49,960 nucleotides of DNA, taken from the NCBI GenBank assembly GCA_025457615.1, contig JALOTZ010000026.1, positions 1 to 49,960 on the forward strand, in the 5' to 3' direction. Positions 1 through 7,530 of this stretch are shown here, piece by piece. Each line of letters opens with the position of its first letter. Positions within the stretch are counted from its first letter, which is position 1. The DNA is from Verrucomicrobiota bacterium. Lineage in GTDB: Bacteria; Verrucomicrobiota; Verrucomicrobiia; Limisphaerales; DSYF01. The notes below the pieces were generated by a model. The model saw only the letters and a list, made by a program, of their open reading frames with translations. It was not told the origin of the DNA and made no database searches. A program made the position numbers and the translations under genes.

Positions 1-25
1 TATGCCGTTTGCGTTTGGCTTTCAT
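1..25 (-). CDS. Transposase orfA, first codons only
   Basis: An ATG at the complement of 23-25 opens the frame MKAKRKRH, which continues past the left edge. GGAGAG lies 9-14 bases upstream on the minus strand. Basic starts of this kind are common in IS3-family OrfA proteins, which are small HTH proteins that act with OrfB. Only eight residues are visible, so the assignment rests mainly on its position just inside an insertion sequence end. Confidence 0.45.
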
Positions 26-92
26 CGTCTGCTTTCTCTCCAGCAGACCTCCGAAAGTCCATCTTAACCCGTGGTCCAATTATTGGGGTCCA
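1..92 (-). mobile_element. End of an insertion sequence, probably IS3-like, inserted in pglX
   Basis: Read on the minus strand, the element begins with TGGACCCCAATAATTGGACC, runs about 65 bases without a gene, has a GGAGAG ribosome-binding sequence, and then opens a frame beginning MKAKRKRH that leaves the window. A TGG-type terminal end followed shortly by a basic Lys/Arg-rich transposase start suggests the IS3 group, but the family is a guess from the first eight codons. The boundary at 92 is placed at the first base of TGGACC, where the methyltransferase frame stops resembling its family. The other end and any target duplication are outside the window. Confidence 0.6.
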
Positions 93-819
93 CCTCAGTG
101 TGCTTCGTCTCGAACATCCAGCCACACTCCGCTTCGACCTCACCAAGAATCCGCTTTGCCTGCTGCTCGAACGCTGGCGGGTCAACAGCTATGTTGTAGT
201 TGGATGCAATAAATGTGGCGGCAGGCGAAAGGTCATTCAAAATGGCTCGCCGTGAACCGAGCTTTGAAATTGCTTTGCCTTCTTCATTTAGAATTGTGCC
301 ATCATCTTTGATGCGATAGCCAAGAGACTGAATTTCTGCCCGGTTGCCACATAGTTGCGCGGCTACGCCAGTCATTCCAGTGCCGCAGAAGTCGTCGAAC
401 ACAACATCACCCGGCTGCGTGTAATGAAGCAGGTAACGCATGATCGCTTGGTGCGGCACCTTGGTGTGGTAAGAGTGCGCGTTGTAAATGGGATGATTCT
501 TGCCTTCGCTCACATCCGCTGCGAACGGCTCACGATGGTAGGGCTGCTTGGGATCGTAAGGCGTGCCGTAGCCTTTTACAAAATCCGCGAGCCACGGATT
601 CGGGCAGGCGGTGTAGTAAGGGGGGTCGGACATCGCGAGAATGTCCTCGTCCTTGCCGATGGGGAAACCCTCGATCTTGCGGAACTCCGGGTCTTTCAAC
701 TTCTGCGCGAGCAATTTCAGGAAGTGCTCGCGCCGCGCTTCCTCGCTGGGAAACTTCTGGCCGAGACATTCCACCGGCCCGGTGGTTTTTGTTGCAAGAT
801 TGAGGTTGGATTGGCTCAT
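93..819 (-). pseudogene. pglX: BREX type 3 DNA methyltransferase PglX (PglXI-like), N-terminal part, cut by an insertion sequence
   Basis: This is the first ~240 codons of a DNA methyltransferase that should modify host DNA at the BREX site. DPPYY (residues 65-69) is catalytic motif IV, and FDDFCGTG (141-148) is the S-adenosylmethionine-binding motif I. Motif IV before motif I is the beta-class order. The family is normally several times longer (about 900 residues in BREX-3, from memory). After GWMFETKHT the frame enters the insertion sequence and stops after 251 residues (stop at 64-66), so the gene is broken. It is the last visible gene of the defence operon, 32 bases after herA. The rest of the gene may continue on the far side of the insertion, outside the window. 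Whether the fragment is made or active is unknown. Confidence 0.75.
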
Positions 820-851
820 TTGGTTTGTGCCGCAGCGACGCGGTTTGCCGG

Positions 852-2591
852 TCAGTTGCGTTTTTGCCGGCGCATGTTCTCAACAGCCTTTCCCAAATCC
901 GGTGGGACAGCCTTCTTTTGCCATTCATCCCAAAAGTCAATCGTTGCGCTCAATGGCCGCTGGGAAGGCGGATTGATCTTTATGCGACTGGGAAGAAGCA
1001 CAGCGTCACCAACAATTAGCGCTTCGCCGACATCAAGAACTGGCAACGTATCAATCAAGCCTTCCAGACTTTCTGGCATGAGCCGACGGACGGTGGCCTG
1101 GTCGTCCCCGTTGGTGAGGCGGAGGGCGATCACATTGTTGCATTGGCTTAGGATTGTGGTGCTGACATCAGATGGACGCTGACTGATAATCAGCAAAGCC
1201 ACTCCATACTTTCGGCCTTCCTTGGCAATGCGCTCGAAGTTTTCAACAGCACGTTGCTCGACCGGGTTGCAGCCCTCTTTTTTCGGGAGATATAGATGGG
1301 CCTCGTCGCACACTAGAGCCAGAGGCTTTCGCTTGTCCCTGTCTGTCCAAAACTGGACCTGATAGATAAGCCTTGCCACCAGGCCAACAATGACGGGGAG
1401 AACGTCGGCAGGTACCTCCGAGAAATCGATTACTTTGATTTGGTGCTTCGCCGTGGAGTAATCCATCAGGCGCTTCATAAGGGCGGCCATTGCCTCGTAT
1501 TGATGTTGTGAGGCAGGTGCCTGAAAAAGAAAACCATAGCGTTTGTCATCTACTTTGCTGCCGATTCGCAGCAAGAAGCGGCTCAATTGTCCGAAGAATG
1601 GTCCTTGTTTCTCCGTTCCGGCCTTTGCGCCTGGCACCATCTCAGTATTTAGGCGAGCGATCTCCGCAATGACTTTGGAAAGTTCAAACGGGATGGGGCT
1701 GTCCAACGTAAAGGCATTCAGCACCTCGGGCTTCTTCAACACTTCAAGGGTGTTCTTTTTTTCACGAACCACTGTGTCTTGGAAGATCATGACCTGGTTA
1801 TGGGCGCTAAACTCGCCCCGATCAATGAACATGGCCTGGAGCTCCTCGGCATTCAGCAGCCAATAAGGCAGGTAGAGAAACTTATCCTCGTCCTTGCCCA
1901 AGTCCTCCGGTCCTGGAATGCGGTAATGTTGGGCGTAATCGAGATTTCTGTATTCACCATGAAGGTCAAAAACCACCATGTTCGCCGACGGAAGGACCGC
2001 CGCTCTCTCCAAGATGGACGCCACAGTCCAGGATTTTCCGGACCCCGTGCTTCCCAAGAGAGCTGCATGCCGTTGAAAGAACTTGTTGCCGTCCAGGAAC
2101 GCCTTTGCAGACTCGTCGATAGCGTATTTGCCGAGATCAAGTGATTTTGTGGGATCGCCCGCTGCCGTGAGCAGGGCCATGAACCCTTGAAGCTGAGCGT
2201 CCCTGAGCACAAAACAATCGCAGTCGATCTCTGGTACCTGGAGAAGGGAGCGGGAGAACTTCGGGCTACCCGCCGGTATGGCGGCGACCGTGCCGACGAG
2301 CGCAAGATGCACAGTGTTCAAGACACTCTCGCGTTCAAGACTCAACTCCGTTGCAGTCGCACCTTGGTCGGCATCATCCTCTGCGCCCGACAGAACGGGT
2401 GTCTTGATCACCTTTTCGATGATCCCCACCAACCATGCTTCGAGGGCACCAGGTAGCGATAGCGCCACGAGTTGGCCCACCCGAGCACGGCGAAGGTCTT
2501 CATCGGTGCTGACTTGAATCACTACGCGCCGAGTGTCAACAGCGCGGACTTTGCCCAGCAGATGCGATGCGTCGAATGTAAAGATAGCCAT
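852..2591 (-). CDS. herA: HerA-like DNA translocase (DUF87 ATPase), partner of SIR2
   Basis: A 579-residue FtsK/HerA superfamily ATPase. An N-terminal HAS-barrel-like beta domain (about 1-60) is followed by Walker A GSTGSGKS at 180-187 and Walker B in ALVCDEAHLYLP near residue 420. HerA proteins form hexameric rings that translocate DNA. In archaea HerA works with NurA, Mre11 and Rad50. In bacteria SIR2-HerA pairs are an anti-phage defence in which the two proteins form one large complex. Here herA starts 2 bases after the stop of the SIR2 gene, and Mre11/Rad50-like genes lie just upstream in the same operon. The ATG at 2591 is the natural start given that spacing. The protein looks complete. 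The family call is firm; the SIR2 partnership is inferred from adjacency and precedent. Confidence 0.88.
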   Translation of the reverse strand: MAIFTFDASHLLGKVRAVDTRRVVIQVSTDEDLRRARVGQLVALSLPGALEAWLVGIIEKVIKTPVLSGAEDDADQGATATELSLERESVLNTVHLALVGTVAAIPAGSPKFSRSLLQVPEIDCDCFVLRDAQLQGFMALLTAAGDPTKSLDLGKYAIDESAKAFLDGNKFFQRHAALLGSTGSGKSWTVASILERAAVLPSANMVVFDLHGEYRNLDYAQHYRIPGPEDLGKDEDKFLYLPYWLLNAEELQAMFIDRGEFSAHNQVMIFQDTVVREKKNTLEVLKKPEVLNAFTLDSPIPFELSKVIAEIARLNTEMVPGAKAGTEKQGPFFGQLSRFLLRIGSKVDDKRYGFLFQAPASQHQYEAMAALMKRLMDYSTAKHQIKVIDFSEVPADVLPVIVGLVARLIYQVQFWTDRDKRKPLALVCDEAHLYLPKKEGCNPVEQRAVENFERIAKEGRKYGVALLIISQRPSDVSTTILSQCNNVIALRLTNGDDQATVRRLMPESLEGLIDTLPVLDVGEALIVGDAVLLPSRIKINPPSQRPLSATIDFWDEWQKKAVPPDLGKAVENMRRQKRN

Positions 2592-2593
2592 AA

Positions 2594-3694
2594 TTATGAT
2601 TTCAGTATGTGTGATGTGAATTCATCGACTTTCCAAAGCTCGCATCCAGTCAACACGAGTGGTGCGTTGAATGCCTCGTTGAGAATACGTGTAGCCGGTC
2701 CCCCGCCGGCGGGATCCCGAGAGACGACCCACATTTGCTCCGCTTCGCGGGCCAGGGAGTCAATGCGTGCATTTGTGTCGCGGGTAATCACCAGCGCCAG
2801 CGATTTTTGGGTCACCAATTTTCGCCGAATGTATTCTTCGAGATGCACGTCATTGAATCCATAGCCCAGGAAGAGGAACCTGGAGGCCCCGTCGATGGCG
2901 GCGTCCGCCGGGCCTTGAAGTTCCTGCCTAAACCGTTGAAGCACGGCGAATTTGGATTGTCCTGGCGTAATCATGACGCGTTGGACAGAGGGGGGTGGCT
3001 GCCATATCCAAGCATTGTTTTCTACGACAGCGTTCCTGTAGAAGAAATAGCTCAAGGAACCGTGGACCTTGTAAAGACGCGCATGCTTCCTGGGTTTTGC
3101 GAGGTTCCGAAGCCGGCGGCTCATCAAGTTGGTCCCGACTGAATACGTGTCCAAAGCGGCCAGGTCCCAATTCAAACGGCGCTGCACACACCCATGAAAA
3201 CCGTTTGTGTATTCAACTCCCCGGACGTCCATCTCGTATTCAAAGAGCAAATCGTAATTCGGCGTCAGAACGTGGAGAACAGGGTCGCCTGGAGGAAGGG
3301 TGTCCACCAACTTTTGAAGGAGATCGCCGGCTGGCCAGGATACGCTGCCTTCTGCGATCCGGTAGGCATACTTCCTGTCCTGCTCCGCCATGAGCTGCGC
3401 TGAGGTTGAGGTGATCCTCTGGAGTAAAGGCTCGGTTGAAACCTGGTTCATCGCGTTTTCCAGGTCTATGCCGTTGGCAATGTCATTGCGGACAGCCGTC
3501 CATTCGACCAGGTCCTGACCTGACAAACTGGAATCAGGAATCCCCGCCAGGAGCGCATCCTTTAACGCGGGCATGCCGAAACAAGCATCAATGGCGCAGG
3601 ACATGCCGCTGCCGATGAAGACGAACGGCTTGTCCCGGAAGAATTCCCCCAGGGCTTTGAACGCAATATCTTCGGTAAGCGCGGGTTTCGACAT
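2594..3694 (-). CDS. SIR2-like NAD-binding defence protein (probable NADase)
   Basis: A 366-residue SIR2-fold protein. Visible motifs are GSGMS at 28-32 (NAD-binding loop), TPNYD at 144-148 (the Asn and Asp that contact the nicotinamide ribose), HGS at 211-213 (catalytic His) and LGYGFND at 276-282. No zinc-binding Cys pairs of true deacetylases are seen, which fits the defence SIR2 branch that hydrolyses NAD+ to cause growth arrest in infected cells. The ATG overlaps the stop of the Rad50-like gene (TGATG), and HerA follows after 2 bases, so all three are probably translated in step. The pairing with HerA matches known SIR2-HerA systems. The last ~70 residues have no motif I recognise. NADase activity is inferred from the family. 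Confidence 0.88.
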   Translation of the reverse strand: MSKPALTEDIAFKALGEFFRDKPFVFIGSGMSCAIDACFGMPALKDALLAGIPDSSLSGQDLVEWTAVRNDIANGIDLENAMNQVSTEPLLQRITSTSAQLMAEQDRKYAYRIAEGSVSWPAGDLLQKLVDTLPPGDPVLHVLTPNYDLLFEYEMDVRGVEYTNGFHGCVQRRLNWDLAALDTYSVGTNLMSRRLRNLAKPRKHARLYKVHGSLSYFFYRNAVVENNAWIWQPPPSVQRVMITPGQSKFAVLQRFRQELQGPADAAIDGASRFLFLGYGFNDVHLEEYIRRKLVTQKSLALVITRDTNARIDSLAREAEQMWVVSRDPAGGGPATRILNEAFNAPLVLTGCELWKVDEFTSHILKS

Positions 3695-6393
3695 CAGAGC
3701 CTTTCCTGAAGATTGAAAAACGTTGCCGCCTCCAGCCCTCGATAACGCTCAGGGTGGCAGGTTAAAATCACGATTTGAAGGCGGTCGGCACATTCCTCGA
3801 AGAGGTTTAGCACGCGGGCGAGACGGCCTGTATCAGTCGCATTAAGCACGTCGTCGAGTACAACGAGTTGGCGCTCTTCTTTGGCCAGCACCTGCCCGAG
3901 CGCGAGCCGAATAATGAGAAAGAGTTGTTCCTGCTCGCCCCCGGACAGGTTGGTCAGTTCCACCGGTTCAGGAGCAATTTCCGGCCGAACGCCCGCTGGG
4001 ACGAAGTTCTCGGTCAAGCGAACGGTGCCCAAACGGGGGCCGGCGATGCGGCTGAGCATGTGCGTGGCCGTTCGCTCGACCGGTGCTGCCACTGCCGCCA
4101 CGATTGCGGCCTTGCAGGATGTGACGGTGTCGTAAAGCAGCTTGGTGGCATCCATGCGGAGTCGCTCGCGCTGAATGCGAGACTTGAGATCGGCCAATGT
4201 CTCTTCACAAGCGGCCAGTTTCGAGTAGGCGCCCTCGGCAGCCAGGGTTTGCAGTCGGCCTTCCGCTTGATTCTCCTCGTCGCGAGCCTGGGTTTCCGCC
4301 TCTTCCAACGCCTTGAGCTGCCGTCCGAGTTTTTGCAGGTCCTTCTGCGGATCACCGGGGATTTCGTTGAGCTTGGTCTCGCATTCCTTAGCTCTTGTCT
4401 TGGCTGCTTCCCACGCCATGAGGGCTTCCTGACGAGCGTTTGCCCGTGCCGCATCGGACTGGCCGTCCTTGGTCAGGTCCTTCATGCGTCCCTGCGCTGC
4501 TTCGAGATTGAGGCGCGCGTTCTTTAGCTCCCCATCTGCTTTGCCATGACGTTTTTCAACCGCCTGGGCGGCAGACTGCGCTTTGTCATATTCATCCTCT
4601 GCTGTCTCGATGGTTGCCTCAATCGTCTTGCGCTGTTTCTCCAGAGCGGATTTCAGGTCGCTGACGGTGGGCGGCTGCTTTTCCCAAGTCGGGAATCGTC
4701 CAAGTCGTTCGCGAATGCGGGCAAGAAGCTCGGCGGATTGCTGGTTGAGTTCGTCTGCGCTGTCTTCGTCCAGCACTTCCGAACTCTGTTCCTCCAGTTG
4801 TTTGATGTTCCGATCAAGCTCGTCGGCTTGCTCGCGCAGGAGTTGCAGTCGGTCCGGGTCTTGCGTTCCGTAGGGTTGGGTCAGTTTGGTGAGCTTGCTC
4901 TCGGCTTCACGCAGTGCTTCTGCATTTGCCTCAGCGTCGCCTTCAGGACCGGATGCTTGAATGGTTCCAAATCCTTCTATCTCGATGGTGACTTCCGGAG
5001 AGCCCGAAAACGTGGCTGCCTTTCCAGCGGCCACCGTTTGTGATTCATTGGGCGACCGTTGGTGGATTTTGGTTTTTTTGTCAGGTTTGACGGTCAGGTG
5101 AATCAGGGATGCCCGCAGAGCGGCTTGTGCCTTTTCAAGGGCCGTCAGATTTTTCCGCACTTCCCGGATGGTCTTGTCGTCTGGAGCAACCAAAGCCGTC
5201 CGCCTTTCCTTCCCCTGTTTCAAGTCCGTCTCGAAACGACGCAACTTTTCGATTCGTGCGGCGAGCGCCTGATGAGCCTTGTTATCGTCAACAAAAGCCT
5301 GGGCATCCTCGACCTCAGCCGTGCTCTGAACCAAGGAAGACCGCTGGCGGCGAGACTCATCTCGCTTTCGGCGAGCCTCTTCAGCCGCATTAGCGGTGTT
5401 CTTCACCTCGGTTGCGAGGTCGGTCACCAGTGTTTCGCTGCTGCGAATCTTGACTTCGAGTCCGGTGATTTCCTCGCGGGTATTGCCAATCAGTTCCAGG
5501 GATTTTCCGATAGCATCAAAGCGTTCCTTGGCCCCCTGTTCCGTCAGCCGTTTCTGCTCCAGTTCACTTTGAAGAAGCAGATAGGTTTCGGCCTGTTTAC
5601 TGGTTTGAGCGACCGCATCACGAAGCGCGTCAGCCTCGACTCTGGCTTGGCCGCGTTTCTGGCGAGCGTCTTCGACCGCGCGGCTTGTCTCCTCGAACCG
5701 CTGCTGATGTTCGAGTCGTTGCTGGCGCTCGGCCACGGCGGCATCGTGTTCTGATTCCAATGCGAGAATCGGGGCAGCCTGCTTACCCGTGCGTGGCTTG
5801 CCGCCCTTGGTGAAATAGGTTTGATAGCGTTCTTCGAGCAACTCTTCCAGGCGGCTGCCACTCTCGCCGGTCAACTGGACGCCGAGCGCGGCGCGGAGAT
5901 TCTCGGTGACACTTGAAGAAAGAGAATCCAGGTGAAGAGCTCCTTGCGGCGCCCACAAAACTTCAGACAGCCCCCAGTGTTCGTGTTTGGAAAGCCCGCG
6001 ACCGGGAGCATCTGACGCTGCGATAATCTCTCGCAACTTGCTGTCGGCGTTCCGGCTGTCAGCCAACGGTTGGAACTTTCCCTCCTCAAATCGAAACAAG
6101 TGTGCGGACGCTCCGTCGAGAAAAGTCTTCTCCACCCGATAACGGACGCCCGACTGGATGAATTCCACCTGAACCTGTGGGGCCAAGGATCGTCCCCACG
6201 GGCGGACTGCTTCAATCTCCTCGCCGGAAACATGGTGTGCATCAAACAGGGCGCGGCGCATCGCCTCGAACAGGGACGACTTGCCGGTGCCGTTGGGCGC
6301 ATGGATGACATTGAGCCGGTCGCTAAATGGTCCCAATTCCACCGGATTGAGCAGACTCCGCCAGTTGGCCACGCGCAGGCTGTGAAGAATCAT
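3694..6393 (-). CDS. Rad50/SbcC-like SMC-type ATPase without zinc hook
   Basis: An 899-residue ATPase with Walker A PNGTGKSS at 33-40, long coiled coils, an ABC signature LSGGE at 816-820 and a Walker B VVLDDVLNATD near 844-854. With the Mre11-like protein it should form a DNA-end-binding nuclease complex. Two oddities are visible. There is no CxxC zinc hook, and no cysteine at all in roughly the first two thirds of the protein. A short non-coiled, beta-like stretch (EIEGFGTIQASG) sits near the middle instead. The Walker B has Asp-Asp, as in RecF/DndD relatives, rather than Asp-Glu as in classic SbcC. The start overlaps the sbcD stop as ATGA. The gene may be closer to DndD-like defence ATPases than to housekeeping sbcC. 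Confidence 0.82.
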   Translation of the reverse strand: MILHSLRVANWRSLLNPVELGPFSDRLNVIHAPNGTGKSSLFEAMRRALFDAHHVSGEEIEAVRPWGRSLAPQVQVEFIQSGVRYRVEKTFLDGASAHLFRFEEGKFQPLADSRNADSKLREIIAASDAPGRGLSKHEHWGLSEVLWAPQGALHLDSLSSSVTENLRAALGVQLTGESGSRLEELLEERYQTYFTKGGKPRTGKQAAPILALESEHDAAVAERQQRLEHQQRFEETSRAVEDARQKRGQARVEADALRDAVAQTSKQAETYLLLQSELEQKRLTEQGAKERFDAIGKSLELIGNTREEITGLEVKIRSSETLVTDLATEVKNTANAAEEARRKRDESRRQRSSLVQSTAEVEDAQAFVDDNKAHQALAARIEKLRRFETDLKQGKERRTALVAPDDKTIREVRKNLTALEKAQAALRASLIHLTVKPDKKTKIHQRSPNESQTVAAGKAATFSGSPEVTIEIEGFGTIQASGPEGDAEANAEALREAESKLTKLTQPYGTQDPDRLQLLREQADELDRNIKQLEEQSSEVLDEDSADELNQQSAELLARIRERLGRFPTWEKQPPTVSDLKSALEKQRKTIEATIETAEDEYDKAQSAAQAVEKRHGKADGELKNARLNLEAAQGRMKDLTKDGQSDAARANARQEALMAWEAAKTRAKECETKLNEIPGDPQKDLQKLGRQLKALEEAETQARDEENQAEGRLQTLAAEGAYSKLAACEETLADLKSRIQRERLRMDATKLLYDTVTSCKAAIVAAVAAPVERTATHMLSRIAGPRLGTVRLTENFVPAGVRPEIAPEPVELTNLSGGEQEQLFLIIRLALGQVLAKEERQLVVLDDVLNATDTGRLARVLNLFEECADRLQIVILTCHPERYRGLEAATFFNLQERL

Positions 6394-7502
6394 GCGCGGC
6401 TCCTTTCGTAGAGTTCGAAAAGTTGGAGAAGGGCCTGTGTGGCCACGGCACGTTCTTCAGGGTTGGCTGATTGAGCCGCTTGGGAACGCAGTTTGACAGC
6501 AGCGTCGCGAAAAGAACCGGACGCCAGCGACTCAATCCAACCTTCGCCATCGGGGGCTGGAATGAGGGCGCTTGTGTCGAGCGAGCCGAAAAGAAACCGG
6601 CTGGCAAGAAGCTCTTCGATGCGAACCAAGGAGTGGCGGTCTTCCGGAAACAAAACCCCTCCGATGATAACACGAACCAGCGTAGCGTCTGGCGGGTCGA
6701 GCTTGCCGAGTTCTTGTATGACGGCTTCCAGCGATTGAGGTTGATCAACCGTGCGTTCGACCGTGCGCCAATCGAGTCGGCCCGTTTTGACAGGTGTCAG
6801 TTTTGGTGGTGTCCCGTGATGGGCAATTTCCACAACAACCACATTGCCGCTGTCCCGTTCTCCAAATTTGGTCGTTTCGTGAGTGCCCGCATAGGCCATG
6901 CGACAAGCACCGTCGTCCGCGTCATAGCGAGCAAACGAATGCCAATGACCGAGCGCCAAGTAGTCCAGGCCCAGTCGGTTGGCAGCGTCCCTAGGAATCG
7001 GATAATCAGGTTCTCCATTGGGAATCCCCTCAACGTTCCCGTGAGCCAGCCCAATCGCCGGCTTGGTGACATCTCTCGCGTCTATCCAGGCCGTTGGAGT
7101 TTTTGTCGAGTATTTCTCGTGCAGCGGGCAAGGAAAGAGAATGCACTGATCCAGTTCGACAGGCTCGGACTTGCTGAAAACTGTAATGTTGGCCGCATCC
7201 TTCCAGACGCTGTGCTCCCACACGGAGCCGGGCACGAGGGGGTCGTGGTTGCCGGGAATGATGTAAACCGGACCGGGGAACGCACGAAGGATTTCGCCTA
7301 CTTTTCGAACAAGCAGGCGGTCCACCGCGTTGTCCTCGAACACGTCGCCAGACAAGAAGATCATCTCAGCTCCGTTGTCCCGAGCGGCATGGACCACCCG
7401 TTTTGCAGCCTCCAGTCGCTCCTCGCGGACGCGCTCGGCCATGCGGCCGACCGATTCGGCCTTCATCCCGATTTGCCAATCAGAGGTGTGGAGGAATTTC
7501 AT
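6390..7502 (-). CDS. Mre11/SbcD-like metallophosphoesterase (DNA nuclease)
   Basis: A 370-residue calcineurin-like phosphoesterase. Motifs: TSDWQIG at 6-12, SGDVFEDN at 51-58, PGNHDPL at 83-89, AHGN, and ALGHWHS further on. These give the two-metal site of Mre11-type exo/endonucleases. Motif I reads DWQ where classic SbcD has DWH/DxH, so one metal ligand position is Gln; other Mre11-like subfamilies share this. I chose ATG 7502 because it gives the usual MKFLHTSDW start. A TTG at 7538 would add 12 residues and overlap brxC by 8 bases. The end overlaps the Rad50-like gene (ATGA). A C-terminal ~120-residue region probably binds the Rad50-like coiled coil. Confidence 0.85.
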   Translation of the reverse strand: MKFLHTSDWQIGMKAESVGRMAERVREERLEAAKRVVHAARDNGAEMIFLSGDVFEDNAVDRLLVRKVGEILRAFPGPVYIIPGNHDPLVPGSVWEHSVWKDAANITVFSKSEPVELDQCILFPCPLHEKYSTKTPTAWIDARDVTKPAIGLAHGNVEGIPNGEPDYPIPRDAANRLGLDYLALGHWHSFARYDADDGACRMAYAGTHETTKFGERDSGNVVVVEIAHHGTPPKLTPVKTGRLDWRTVERTVDQPQSLEAVIQELGKLDPPDATLVRVIIGGVLFPEDRHSLVRIEELLASRFLFGSLDTSALIPAPDGEGWIESLASGSFRDAAVKLRSQAAQSANPEERAVATQALLQLFELYERSRA

Positions 7503-7530
7503 TCTTGGGCTTGGTTCGTTCAGAATGACT

